Program-made: the position numbers and the translations under genes
The notes under the pieces: model-generated
The model's database searches: none
Told to the model about the DNA's origin: nothing
Seen by the model: only the letters and a program-made list of their open reading frames with translations
Assembly (NCBI GenBank): GCA_030695945.1
Contig: JAUYOG010000023.1
Location: 310,001 to 374,000 of the forward strand
From: Ramlibacter sp.
GTDB taxonomy: Bacteria; Pseudomonadota; Gammaproteobacteria; Burkholderiales; Burkholderiaceae_C
Direction: 5' to 3'
Length of the DNA stretch: 64,000 bases
Shown here: positions 17,828-26,617 of the stretch, in pieces
Layout: each line of letters starts with the position of its first letter
How positions within the stretch are numbered: the first letter of the stretch is position 1

Positions 17828-18694
17828 ATGAAGCGACAAGATTTCCGGTTCTTCCATCGCCTGCGCGTACGCTGGGCCGAAGTGGACATGCAGAAGATCG
17901 TGTTCAACGCGCATTACCTCATGTACTTCGACACGGCGGTGGCGGATTACTGGCGGGCGCTCGCGCTGCCCTACGAAGAAGCCATGCACAAGCTCGGCGG
18001 CGACCTGTACGTGAAGAAGGCGACGGTGGAATTCAGCGCGTCGGCGCGCATGGACGACCGCCTGGACGTCGCGCTCAAATGCGGCCGCATCGGCAACTCG
18101 TCGATGGTTTTCACCGGCGCGATCTTCCGCGGCGACGAGCTGCTGATCACCTGCGAGCTGGTCTACGTGTTCGCGGACCCGGCGACGCAGACGTCCAAGC
18201 CGGTCCCGCAGGCATTGCGGGACACGCTCACGGCGTACGAAGCCGGCGAGACAATGGCACGCATCGAGACGGGCGGCTGGTCCGATCTGGGCGGCGACGC
18301 GGGCCGCATCCGCACGGAGGTCTTCCTCGAAGAGCAGAAGATCCCTGCCGACATGGAATGGGACGACGCGGACCGTGCCGCCGTCCACGCGGTCGCCTAC
18401 AACCGGCTGGGGCAGCCGGTGGCAACGGGTCGCCTGCTCCAGCAATCGCCGGGCGTCGCCCGCATCGGCCGCATGGCCGTGCACCGCGCGCTGCGCGGCT
18501 CGGGGGTGGGGCGGCAAGTGCTGGAGGCCCTCCTTTCAGTGGCGCAGGCACGTGGAGATCGCGAAGTGATGCTGCATGCGCAGCGCAGCGCCGAGGATTT
18601 CTACGTCGGCCTGGGCTTCGTGCCGCGTGGCGAGCCTTTCGAGGAAGCCGGCATCCCGCACGTCGAGATGAGCCGCGCCATCGGCGGCCGTTGA
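17828..18694 (+). CDS. Fusion of YbgC/FadM-type thioesterase and GNAT acetyltransferase (288 aa)
   Basis: Residues 1-140 form a hotdog thioesterase of the 4-hydroxybenzoyl-CoA thioesterase type (RVRWAEVDMQKIVFNAHYLM, with the expected catalytic Asp). Residues from about 145 form a GNAT domain with the acetyl-CoA loop RALRGSGVGRQ near residue 220. The two are joined without a stop codon. One half hydrolyses acyl-CoA and the other uses acetyl-CoA as donor; the acceptor is unknown. It begins 5 bases after the hydrolase gene and lies 7 bases before the glycan ligase gene. Confidence 0.88.
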   Translation: MKRQDFRFFHRLRVRWAEVDMQKIVFNAHYLMYFDTAVADYWRALALPYEEAMHKLGGDLYVKKATVEFSASARMDDRLDVALKCGRIGNSSMVFTGAIFRGDELLITCELVYVFADPATQTSKPVPQALRDTLTAYEAGETMARIETGGWSDLGGDAGRIRTEVFLEEQKIPADMEWDDADRAAVHAVAYNRLGQPVATGRLLQQSPGVARIGRMAVHRALRGSGVGRQVLEALLSVAQARGDREVMLHAQRSAEDFYVGLGFVPRGEPFEEAGIPHVEMSRAIGGR

Positions 18695-18701
18695 ACCTTC
18701 G

Positions 18702-21002
18702 ATGGCCAGGAAAAAACGCATCCGTGGCGACACGGCCCCGGTGACCGGCGGCGCGCCGGCCCGCGCCGCACCCGAGCGCGCCGCACCCGAGCGCGTCGCA
18801 GCGGGGCGCGTCCAGGCGGCGTGGAACGGCGCCGGCAGCGGCCGCGTCGTGGCGATCCTGGCGCTGATGATGTTTCTCGCCCCGGCACTGGGTGTGCCGA
18901 ACGAGGAGATGCTGCAGGACACGCTCAAGTCGATCGTGGTTTCCTTCGCGGCCCTCGGCGCGGCCCTCGTCTTCTTCTGGCAGCAGCGCGAAAGGCGCGA
19001 GCCGCTGCGCTGGCATGCGATCGTGTGGCTGCCGCTCCTGCTGATGGCCTATGCGCTCGGCAGCATGGCCTGGTCGCATGCGTACCTGGGCGGCGTGGAG
19101 GCGGTTCGCTGGTTCATCTTCGCGCTGCTGCTGTGGCTGGGCGCGAACACCCTGTCGCGCAACAACCTCTCCATGCTGGCGTGGGGCATCCATGCGGGCG
19201 CCGTGGTGGCCTCGCTGTGGGCAGCCCTGCAATTCTGGGTCGGCTTCGGGTTCTTCCCGCAGGGCCCGCACCCGGCCTCCACATTCGTCAACCGCAACTT
19301 CTTCGCCGAGTTCGCCGTCTGCACGTTGCCGTTTTCGGCGCTGCTCCTGGCGCGCGCGCGGCAAAGCGCCCAGGTGGCATTGCTGGCCGTCACCACCGGG
19401 CTCGTGATCGTCGCCGTGCTGATGACCGGCACGCGTAGCGCGCTGATCGCGCTGTGGCTGCAGGTTCTCGTGGTCCTGCCTTTCATCGCCTGGTTCTGCC
19501 GCAGGCAGCTGGCATTCGCGCAATGGGGCAGGCGCCACCGCGTGCTGGCCGCCGGGGTGCTGATCGGCACGGTGGTGGGCCTCGGCCTCATCCCGACGGG
19601 GGACCCGAAGATCACGGAGGAGGGGCGCGGTGTCACGGCATTGGAGCGGGGCTTCAAGCGCACGGGCTCGATCTCGCCGAATGACGCCTCGCTGGGCGTG
19701 CGCATGGTGATGTGGAAGGCCACGCTGGGCGTGATCCGGGCACGGCCGCTGACCGGCGTCGGCGCCGGCGCGTGGGAGAGCGAGATCCCGCTCTACCAGG
19801 CCGAAGGTGCGCAGCTGGAGACCGACTACTACGTCCACAATGAAATCCTCCAGCTGCTGGCGGAATACGGCCTGGCGGGCTGGATGTTCCTCCTGGCGCT
19901 GGCGGGCTATCTCCTGCGGTCGGCATGGCGCACGCTGAAGGCGGAGGGCGCGGAGCCCCAGGGGGAGGCCCCGTGGCGGGCGGTGTTTCTGTGCAGCCTG
20001 CTGGCCCTGATGATCGTCAGCAACGTAGGCTTTCCGTGGCGCATGGCGGCGACGGGCGCGTTGTTTGCACTGTGCCTGGCCGGCCTGGCCGCCTCGGACG
20101 CGCGACTGGGTTTGCGGGGCAGGTGGTCGGCAACGACCCTGGCCTGGCGCCCGGCCTTCTCGCTGACGCTGGCGACCTTGACGGTTTCCTGCATTGCGCT
20201 CGCAGCGTACATCACGCAGCAGGCGGTGGACAGCGAGCAGAAGATCGTGCGCGCGACCAAGATCGCCCTGTCGATCTCGGCGTCGGGCGATCCCAACAAC
20301 CCCAAGTGGCGGCCGGCCAAGCTGCAGATGCTCGGGCTGATCAGGGAGGGCATCGCGCTGAACCCGCATTACCGCAAGATCACGCCAATGGTGGCGGACG
20401 AGCTCGCGCGCTGGGGCGACTGGAAGAATGCGACCTGGATCTGGGAGAGCGTGCTCATGTCCCGTCCGCACGTCGTCGCGATCATGGCGAACGTGGCGCG
20501 CGGGCACGCCAGCATGGGCGACACCGAAAAGGCGCTCGAGTACCTGGAGCGCGCGCGAAAGATCCAGCCGCGGGCGCCGGCCGTGCGCTCGCTGGAGGTC
20601 ATCCTGCTCAGCCGGTCCGGGCAGGAGGCGCGCGCCCTGGAACTGGCCCGCGCTGCCATAGGCGACAACATCTATGACTACGACCTCGCCAATGCGACCT
20701 TCTGGCTCGCAGCGCGGGCGGGCGACTACGCCCTGGCACACAAGGCGATGCAACTGCGCATCGTCGGCTGGCCGGAAGGGCGCGTGCAGGGCTACCTCCA
20801 ACTGGGCGACCTGTACGCGAAGCAGGTGAAGGATCCGCAGAAGGCCTTCAATTTTTACCAGCAGGCGATCCTGCTCGTTCCCCCCGGCCAAAGGCCGGAA
20901 TTGCTGCCGCGCATTCCCCCGGAGTACTGGGCGAAGCTGGGCTATCCCCAGGGCGCGCCGGCGGCGCCCGCGCCGCCTCAGACGTCGGCCAGCAAGGGGT
21001 AG
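18702..21002 (+). CDS. O-antigen ligase/PglL-type protein glycan ligase with C-terminal TPRs (766 aa)
   Basis: A polytopic inner-membrane protein of about 12 helices. The periplasmic ligase core reads FVNRNFFAEF near residue 195 and YYVHNEILQLLAEYGLAGW near residue 375, the Wzy_C His loop. From about residue 560 the protein is soluble and TPR-like (ASMGDTEKALEYLERARKI). This matches the pilin/protein O-oligosaccharyltransferase type with Wzy_C_2. No pilin gene is nearby. The N-terminus contains a direct 15-base duplication (18762-18791) encoding RAAPE twice. The 3' end overlaps ygfZ by 25 bases. Confidence 0.85.
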   Translation: MARKKRIRGDTAPVTGGAPARAAPERAAPERVAAGRVQAAWNGAGSGRVVAILALMMFLAPALGVPNEEMLQDTLKSIVVSFAALGAALVFFWQQRERREPLRWHAIVWLPLLLMAYALGSMAWSHAYLGGVEAVRWFIFALLLWLGANTLSRNNLSMLAWGIHAGAVVASLWAALQFWVGFGFFPQGPHPASTFVNRNFFAEFAVCTLPFSALLLARARQSAQVALLAVTTGLVIVAVLMTGTRSALIALWLQVLVVLPFIAWFCRRQLAFAQWGRRHRVLAAGVLIGTVVGLGLIPTGDPKITEEGRGVTALERGFKRTGSISPNDASLGVRMVMWKATLGVIRARPLTGVGAGAWESEIPLYQAEGAQLETDYYVHNEILQLLAEYGLAGWMFLLALAGYLLRSAWRTLKAEGAEPQGEAPWRAVFLCSLLALMIVSNVGFPWRMAATGALFALCLAGLAASDARLGLRGRWSATTLAWRPAFSLTLATLTVSCIALAAYITQQAVDSEQKIVRATKIALSISASGDPNNPKWRPAKLQMLGLIREGIALNPHYRKITPMVADELARWGDWKNATWIWESVLMSRPHVVAIMANVARGHASMGDTEKALEYLERARKIQPRAPAVRSLEVILLSRSGQEARALELARAAIGDNIYDYDLANATFWLAARAGDYALAHKAMQLRIVGWPEGRVQGYLQLGDLYAKQVKDPQKAFNFYQQAILLVPPGQRPELLPRIPPEYWAKLGYPQGAPAAPAPPQTSASKG

Positions 21003-21895
21003 GGCGCGGGCTGCACTGCCAGTTGCGCGCCGTCGGGGCCGCCCACGTTGAGCCGCCCGCTGCCGGCGGCGGCGATCAAGATCGACACGATGGCATCCCA
21101 GCCGCCCGCGGGCGCGGCTGCCGCCTGTGCCACGAGGCCGCAAGGCTGGCTCGGGTCCGACTCGTGGAAGACCTCCTGCCCGGCCTGCAATGCCGAATCG
21201 GCGTGCGCCAGGTACGCACGCCGCTTGAGCGTGCCGCGGAACTGGCTGCGCGCCACGACTTCCTGGCCGGGATAGCAGCCCTTCTTGAAGTTCACACCGC
21301 CGACGGACTCGTAGTTGAGCATCTGCGGCACGAAGGCTTCGACGATGGGCGCGGTGATCGGGGCGACGCCGCTTCGAACCTCTCCCCACATCCACTGTTG
21401 CGGATCCATGGCCACACCGCCGGGCGCGGCCTCACCGGCCGGGGCCACCCACAGTAGGCGTGACTGGCCATCCGCGGGAGACAAGCGCACCGCGCTGGCA
21501 TTCCCGATGTCCGCGCGGGACCACGGCGCCACGAGGCCGGGCGCGGCATCATCGGCTGCGGCGCCGGCGAGGCCGTACAGGTCGAACTCCGCCGTCGCAT
21601 CGCGCAGCCTGGCCTTGGCGCGCAGCACGAACATCGACAGGCGCTTGAGCGTCGCGGCCAGGATGTCGCGGCTGCAGACCAGCAGGATGTCCGCGTGGGC
21701 GCGCTTGAAGCCGACGAAACTGGCCTGCATGCGGCCCTTGGGCGTGCAATACGCGGCCAGCCTGGCCTCGGACAGGCCGAGCAGGCCGAAATCCTGCGTG
21801 AGCTGCCCCTGCAGGAAGCTCGCGGCATCCTCGCCTTCGACGCGGATGACTCCGAGATGAGTCAGCGGTGTTACACCATTCAGGACGTGGGTCAT
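20978..21895 (-). CDS. ygfZ: Folate-binding Fe-S cluster repair protein YgfZ (305 aa)
   Basis: A tetrahydrofolate-binding protein related to GcvT that supports Fe-S cluster enzymes. The family signature KGCYPGQEVVAR near residue 215 is intact, including the conserved Cys. The N-terminus (HLGVIRVEGEDAASFLQGQL) is typical. The long upstream reading frame is antisense to mltG and tmk, so the ATG at 21895 is chosen. It is divergent from mltG across 54 bases, a common Burkholderiales arrangement. Confidence 0.93.
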   Translation of the reverse strand: MTHVLNGVTPLTHLGVIRVEGEDAASFLQGQLTQDFGLLGLSEARLAAYCTPKGRMQASFVGFKRAHADILLVCSRDILAATLKRLSMFVLRAKARLRDATAEFDLYGLAGAAADDAAPGLVAPWSRADIGNASAVRLSPADGQSRLLWVAPAGEAAPGGVAMDPQQWMWGEVRSGVAPITAPIVEAFVPQMLNYESVGGVNFKKGCYPGQEVVARSQFRGTLKRRAYLAHADSALQAGQEVFHESDPSQPCGLVAQAAAAPAGGWDAIVSILIAAAGSGRLNVGGPDGAQLAVQPAPYPLLADV

Positions 21896-21949
21896 GCCTG
21901 AATTATCATCGTCAGTCCAATTCACTCCATGGCATAGGGGCAGCGATCG

Positions 21950-22945
21950 GTGCGGCGTTTCCTGTTGACGGTCTTCCTGCTTGCTTCGCTTGCGGTCCTC
22001 GCTGCCGGCGGCTGGGCCTTGTGGTGGGTTTACCAGCCGCTGCGGCTGGCCGCTCCCACGGTGGATCTGTCCATCGAGGCGGGCACGCTGCCGCGTGGGG
22101 TCGCCCAGGCGGTGAAGGACGCCGGCGTCGACGTCAACCCCGACCTGCTCTATTACTGGTTCCGGTTTTCCGGTCAGGCGCGCCAGATCAAGGCCGGCAG
22201 CTACGAACTTGAAGCGGGCATCACACCGCACCGCCTGCTGGCGAAACTCGCGCGCGGCGAAGAGACGCTGCGCGCCGTGACGCTGGTGGAAGGCTGGAAC
22301 TTCCGCCAGGTGCGCGCGGCACTGTCCAAGGAAGACGCGCTCAAGCCCGACACGCGCGGCCTGGCCGACGAGGCCGTGATGGGCTTGCTGGGCCGCGCCG
22401 GCCAGCATCCCGAGGGTCGCTTCTACCCGGACACCTATACCTTTGCCAAGGGATCCAGCGATGTCGCGGTGCTCAAGCGGGCCCTGCGCGCCATGGACAA
22501 GCGGCTCGGCGAGGCCTGGGCAAAGCGGGCGCCGGACGCGGCCGTAAAGACGCCCGACGAAGCGTTGATCCTTGCCAGCATCATCGAAAAGGAAACCGGC
22601 AAGGCCTCCGATCGCACCATGATCGCGTCCGTGTTCAACAACCGCTTGCGCGTGGGCATGCCGTTGCAGACCGACCCGACGGTGATCTACGGGCTCGGCG
22701 CGTCGTTCGACGGCAACCTGCGCAAGAAGGACCTGCAGGCCGACACGCCCTGGAACACCTACACCCGGCCCGGCCTGCCGCCGACCCCGATCGCCATGCC
22801 GGGCAAGGCCTCGCTGCTGGCGGCCGTGCAGCCTGCGCCGGGCAAGGCCCTGTACTTCGTGGCGCGCGGCGACGGCAGCAGCCAGTTCAGCGCCAGCCTG
22901 GACGAGCACAATCGCGCGGTGAACAAGTACCAGCGCGGGCAATGA
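21950..22945 (+). CDS. mltG: Endolytic murein transglycosylase MltG (331 aa)
   Basis: The N-terminal helix ([20 protein letters not shown]) anchors the protein in the inner membrane. The YceG domain follows, with the catalytic Glu in ASIIEKETG near residue 218 and [15 protein letters not shown] after it. MltG cuts nascent glycan strands and so sets peptidoglycan chain length. The start is a GTG at 21950. It is followed by tmk after only 4 bases, so the pair is cotranscribed. Confidence 0.95.
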   Translation: MRRFLLTVFLLASLAVLAAGGWALWWVYQPLRLAAPTVDLSIEAGTLPRGVAQAVKDAGVDVNPDLLYYWFRFSGQARQIKAGSYELEAGITPHRLLAKLARGEETLRAVTLVEGWNFRQVRAALSKEDALKPDTRGLADEAVMGLLGRAGQHPEGRFYPDTYTFAKGSSDVAVLKRALRAMDKRLGEAWAKRAPDAAVKTPDEALILASIIEKETGKASDRTMIASVFNNRLRVGMPLQTDPTVIYGLGASFDGNLRKKDLQADTPWNTYTRPGLPPTPIAMPGKASLLAAVQPAPGKALYFVARGDGSSQFSASLDEHNRAVNKYQRGQ

Positions 22946-22949
22946 CACG

Positions 22950-23594
22950 GTGACGGCAGGCCTCTTCATCAGCTTCGAAGGCATCGACGGCGCCGGCAAG
23001 TCCAGCCATGTCGAAGGCCTGGCCGAGGCCTTTCGCCTGCAGGGCAGGGCGATGACGGTTACCCGGGAGCCGGGCGGCACGCCGCTCGCGGAGAAGTTGC
23101 GCACCCTCGCGCTCAACGACCCGATGGACCCCTTGACGGAGGCATTGCTGATGTTCGCTGCCCGGCGCGACCATGTGCTCAACGTCATCGAGCCGGCGCT
23201 CGCCAGGGGAGACGTCGTGCTGTGCGATCGCTTCACGGATGCGACGTTCGCCTACCAGGGCGGCGGCCGCGGCTTCGATCTCGAGGTGCTGCGGGGCCTG
23301 GAGCGCTGGGTGCAGGCGGTCCCGGCGCTGCCCGCAGGCACGCTGCGCCAGCCGCACCTGACGCTGTGGTTCGACCTGGCGCCGGAGATCGCCGCAGCGC
23401 GGCTGGCGGGCGCGCGGGTGCCGGACAAGTTCGAGTCGCAACCGGTGGAGTTCTTCCGGCGCGTGGCCGCCGGCTACGCCGCCCGCATGGCGGCGGACCC
23501 GGGCCGTTTCGCGCGGATCGCAGCCGACCAGCCGCGCGAAGCCGTCTGGAACGACGTGGTCGCGGCGCTGCGTGGCCGGGGTTGGTTGACATGA
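22950..23594 (+). CDS. tmk: Thymidylate kinase (214 aa)
   Basis: Phosphorylates dTMP to dTDP in the cytoplasm. The P-loop [11 protein letters not shown] near residue 9, the REPGGT substrate loop near residue 37 and [16 protein letters not shown] near residue 93 are all present, and the length is normal. The GTG start at 22950 lies 4 bases after mltG. A palindromic repeat separates it from holB, which is otherwise the next gene in this conserved block. Confidence 0.96.
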   Translation: MTAGLFISFEGIDGAGKSSHVEGLAEAFRLQGRAMTVTREPGGTPLAEKLRTLALNDPMDPLTEALLMFAARRDHVLNVIEPALARGDVVLCDRFTDATFAYQGGGRGFDLEVLRGLERWVQAVPALPAGTLRQPHLTLWFDLAPEIAAARLAGARVPDKFESQPVEFFRRVAAGYAARMAADPGRFARIAADQPREAVWNDVVAALRGRGWLT

Positions 23595-23596
23595 GC

Positions 23597-23650
23597 CGCC
23601 GGGCCGCTCCCAAGGCTCATGGCACCGCAGCACGAAGTGCGGAGGTTACC
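23597..23650. repeat. Palindromic repeat variant between tmk and holB
   Basis: It opens GCCGGGCCGCTCCCAAGG, like the 5' part of the copies at 5131 and 38437. It then carries CCGCA-GCAC-GAA-GTGC-GG, a self-complementary arm with different bases, and ends before the GTG of holB. The GGAGG at its 3' end probably serves as the holB ribosome binding site, so the element supplies translation signals. Confidence 0.75.
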
Positions 23651-23652
23651 CA

Positions 23653-24648
23653 GTGAGCACGATCGCGCCCTGGCTCGCGGCGCAGAGCCGGCAGTTGCTG
23701 GCGCAGCGCGGGCACGCCTGGCTGTTGCAAGGGCCGTCGGGTCTGGGCCAGTACGAGCTGGGGCTCGGGCTGGCGCGCGCGTGGTTGTGCGACCAGCCCA
23801 CGGCGCAGGGCGCGTGCGGCAACTGCGCGAGCTGCCACTCGTTCGACGTTCGCGCTCATACGGACCTGTGCGTGCTCATGCCCGAAACCATCATGCTGGA
23901 GCTGGGCTGGCCCCTCGGCGAGCAGGCGCAAAAGGACATCGACGACAAGAAGCGCAAGCCGAGCAAGGAAATCCGGGTGGACGCCATGCGTGACGCGGTG
24001 GAGTTCGCGCAGCGCACCAGCGGGCGAGGGCGCGGGAAGGTGGTGCTGGTGTACCCCGCCGAGCGTATGAACAATGTCACCGCCAACACCCTGCTAAAGA
24101 CGCTCGAGGAGCCGGCCGGGGACCTGCGTTTCGTGCTGGCCAGCGAAGCGGCGCATCAACTGCTGCCCACCATCCGCAGCCGCTGCCTCGCCCACACCAT
24201 GGCGTGGCCGGGGCAGGAGGAGGCCGAGGCCTGGCTGCAGGACAACGGCGCGAAGCCGGCCGATGCGCCCGCCCTGCTGCGCGCCGCAGGCGGCAGGCCG
24301 GACGACGCGCTCGCATTCGCGCGGGCCGGGCGCGACCCGAAGGTGTGGTCCCTGCTGCCCAGGGCCATGGCACGGGGCGACAACGCCGCCTTGGCCGACT
24401 GGACGCCGGCCGAGGCTGTGAGCGCCCTGCAGAAACTCTGCCACGACCTGATCGCGGCCCGGGCGGGCGCGGCCCCACGGTTCTTCCAGCCCGCCGACCT
24501 GCCACCGCCCGCCTCGTTCGGCGCATTGACCAGCTGGGCGCGCGAGTTGTCGCGCACCGCACGGACCGTGGAGCACCCCTTCAACGCGGGGTTGATGCTC
24601 GAAGCGCTTGTGAGCCAGGCCCGCTCGGCCCTAAACTCACGATCCTGA
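23653..24648 (+). CDS. holB: DNA polymerase III subunit delta' (331 aa)
   Basis: A clamp-loader subunit. The N-terminal AAA+ region (AWLLQGPSGLGQYELGLGLA) has a modified P-loop, consistent with delta' lacking ATPase activity. CGNCASCHSF is part of the zinc module, and NTLLKTLEEPAGDLRFVLAS is the conserved sensor region. The GTG at 23653 follows GGAGG in the preceding repeat. It sits in the usual order tmk-holB-pilZ-tatD. Confidence 0.94.
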   Translation: MSTIAPWLAAQSRQLLAQRGHAWLLQGPSGLGQYELGLGLARAWLCDQPTAQGACGNCASCHSFDVRAHTDLCVLMPETIMLELGWPLGEQAQKDIDDKKRKPSKEIRVDAMRDAVEFAQRTSGRGRGKVVLVYPAERMNNVTANTLLKTLEEPAGDLRFVLASEAAHQLLPTIRSRCLAHTMAWPGQEEAEAWLQDNGAKPADAPALLRAAGGRPDDALAFARAGRDPKVWSLLPRAMARGDNAALADWTPAEAVSALQKLCHDLIAARAGAAPRFFQPADLPPPASFGALTSWARELSRTARTVEHPFNAGLMLEALVSQARSALNSRS

Positions 24649-24655
24649 GCCGCCC

Positions 24656-25018
24656 ATGAGCAATCCCTCGCCCACGACCCCCCGTCCCAGCGTCATCCAG
24701 CTCGCGATCAAGGAAAAGGCCGCGCTGTATGCGGCCTACATCCCACTGTTCACCGACGGCGGCGTCTTCATCCCGACGACGCGCGACTACAAGCTGGGCG
24801 ACGACGTGTACGTGCTGCTGTCGCTGCCGGATGACCCGCAGCGCTATCCCGTGGCCGGCAAGGTGGCATGGGTCACCCCCGCGCGCGCCGCCGCCAACCG
24901 CACCCAGGGCGTGGGCGTGAGGTTTCCGGCCGACGAGAAGTCGCGGCTGCTCAAGCTCAAGATCGAGGAAGTCCTGGGCGGGCACCTGGCGTCCGAGCGG
25001 CCCACGCAAACCATCTGA
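24656..25018 (+). CDS. pilZ: PilZ domain type IV pilus protein (120 aa)
   Basis: A small cytoplasmic protein. GGVFIPTTRDYKLGDDVYVLLSLPD and KVAWVTP...GVGVRF are the PilZ barrel. The RxxxR/DxSxxG residues needed for c-di-GMP binding are not visible, as in the founding PilZ protein of type IV pilus assembly. It lies 7 bases after holB, its usual neighbour. A hairpin followed by a short T run lies directly after the stop. Confidence 0.9.
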   Translation: MSNPSPTTPRPSVIQLAIKEKAALYAAYIPLFTDGGVFIPTTRDYKLGDDVYVLLSLPDDPQRYPVAGKVAWVTPARAAANRTQGVGVRFPADEKSRLLKLKIEEVLGGHLASERPTQTI

Positions 25019-25020
25019 GC

Positions 25021-25041
25021 GCTACAATTTTTGTAGCTTTT
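25021..25041 (+). terminator. Hairpin with T run after pilZ
   Basis: GCTACAA, loop TTT, TTGTAGC, then TTTT. The 7-bp stem begins two bases after the pilZ stop codon. It has the shape of a weak intrinsic terminator, although the stem is AT-rich for this genome. It could reduce read-through into tatD or protect the upstream 3' end. Confidence 0.5.
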
Positions 25042-25079
25042 CGCGCGGCGGCCCGTTGCGCGCTCCCCCCAGCAACCCG

Positions 25080-25886
25080 ATGTTCGTCGATTCCCATTGC
25101 CACCTGACGTTTCCCGAACTGGCGTCCCGGCTCCCCGAGATCCGCGAGGCGATGCAGGCGGCAGGCGTGGACCGCGCCTTGTGCATCTGCACGACCCTGG
25201 AGGAGTTCGAGTCCGTGCATGCGCTGGCCATGGAGTACGGGAATTTCTGGGCCACGGTGGGCGTCCACCCGGACAATGAAGGGGTGTCGGAGCCCACGGT
25301 CGAGGACCTGGCCGGGCGCTCGGAACGGCCGCGGGTGGTGGCCATCGGGGAAACGGGACTCGACTATTACCAGATGGAGGAACGCAAGGGCGGCCGCGCG
25401 GTTTCCGACCTTGAGTGGCAGCGGGAGCGCTTCCGCACGCACATCCGGGCGGCGCGACAGGTGCGCAAGCCGCTCGTCATCCACACCCGCGCCTCGTCTG
25501 CCGACACGGTGGCGATCCTCAAGGAGGAGGGCGAGGACGGTTCGGCCGGTTCGGCCGGCGGGGTTTTCCACTGCTTCACCGAAACCGCCGAGGTGGCGCG
25601 CGCCGCGCTCGACCTGGGCTTCTACATCTCCTTTTCGGGCATCCTCACGTTCAAGAGCGCACAGGACCTGCGCGCCGTGGCGGCTTTCGTGCCGGCGGAC
25701 CGGCTGCTCATCGAAACGGACAGCCCGTACCTCGCACCAGTGCCTTACCGGGGCAAGACCAACAACCCATCCTACGTTCCCTTTGTCGCACGCCAGCTGG
25801 CCGAACTGCGGAAGATGCCGGTGGAAGAGATCGCCAGCGTCACCAGCGTCAATTTCGAACGCCTGTTCCCGGGAGTGAATTCTTGA
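25080..25886 (+). CDS. TatD family metal-dependent hydrolase (268 aa)
   Basis: A TIM-barrel hydrolase. MFVDSHCHLTF supplies the first His pair, AIGETGLDYY the Glu, VIHTRASS and FHCFTET further His ligands, and LIETDSPYLAPVPYRGK the Asp. These proteins have 3'-5' exonuclease or related activity. ATG 25080 gives the standard N-terminus; an upstream TTG in frame is rejected. It is probably the YcfH-type paralogue normal at this locus. The stop codon overlaps the TTG start of the ankyrin gene. Confidence 0.93.
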   Translation: MFVDSHCHLTFPELASRLPEIREAMQAAGVDRALCICTTLEEFESVHALAMEYGNFWATVGVHPDNEGVSEPTVEDLAGRSERPRVVAIGETGLDYYQMEERKGGRAVSDLEWQRERFRTHIRAARQVRKPLVIHTRASSADTVAILKEEGEDGSAGSAGGVFHCFTETAEVARAALDLGFYISFSGILTFKSAQDLRAVAAFVPADRLLIETDSPYLAPVPYRGKTNNPSYVPFVARQLAELRKMPVEEIASVTSVNFERLFPGVNS

Positions 25887-26542
25887 GAAATTGCTTTAGA
25901 TATCTTGTATATCTCATTGCCATTGCTTCATATTCTTTGGCAATCGCAGGCTCATACGAGGACTTCTTTATCGCGGTCAAGCGCGACGAGCCCGAAACCG
26001 TCGCCATGCTGCTGAGCCGCGGGTTCGACCCCGACACGCTCGATCCGCAGGGCCACACGGGGCTGTTCCTGGCGCTGCGCGACGGTTCCCTGAAGGTGGC
26101 CCGGGCCTTGGTGGACTGGCCCAGGACGAACGTGGAAACGCGAACGGCCAATGACGAGAGCCCGCTCATGATGGCCGCGCTCAAGGGCCACGCGGACGTC
26201 GCCAGGAAACTGGTCGAGCGCAACGCCGACGTCAACAAGACGGGCTGGACGCCATTGCATTACGCCGCGACCAATGGTCACCTGACTATCATGGAACTGC
26301 TGCTGGAAAATCACGCCTACATCGACGCCGAGTCGCCCAATGGCACCACGCCGCTCATGATGGCGGCCCATTACGGCACGCCGGCAGCGGTGAAGTTTTT
26401 GCTCGAGGCCGGCGCCGACCCGACCCTCAGGAACCAGTTGGGACTGAGCGCGCTGGACTTCGCGACGCGGGCCAATCGCCGTGACGCCGCCGAACTGATC
26501 ACCGGCTTCGTTCGCAACGCACAGCCAAAAGGCATTTGGTGA
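25883..26542 (+). CDS. Secreted ankyrin-repeat protein with TTG start (219 aa)
   Basis: Translated from TTG 25883, overlapping the tatD stop (TTGA), the protein opens with a hydrophobic signal sequence (FRYLVYLIAIASYSLAIAGS). About five ankyrin repeats follow, for example SPLMMAALKGHADVARKLVE and TPLHYAATNGHLTIMELLLE. It should reach the periplasm. The first 70 bases are strikingly AT-rich and use codons such as AGA, TTA-type and TAT that are rare elsewhere here; the ankyrin part is normal. It probably mediates protein contacts; the partner is unknown. Confidence 0.85.
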   Translation: MRNCFRYLVYLIAIASYSLAIAGSYEDFFIAVKRDEPETVAMLLSRGFDPDTLDPQGHTGLFLALRDGSLKVARALVDWPRTNVETRTANDESPLMMAALKGHADVARKLVERNADVNKTGWTPLHYAATNGHLTIMELLLENHAYIDAESPNGTTPLMMAAHYGTPAAVKFLLEAGADPTLRNQLGLSALDFATRANRRDAAELITGFVRNAQPKGIW

Positions 26543-26617
26543 CAATGGCTTATCAGACAAAGTTAATGTGAAATGGGCCCCATCGCGGCGCCTTTTTGAG
26601 ACCTGAAGGAGAACGAC

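Noticed and set aside
18228..21395. Long minus-strand open frame (about 1055 codons)
   Set aside because: Opposite the glycan ligase and the thioesterase fusion, both of which have clear family motifs; composition is that of a shadow.
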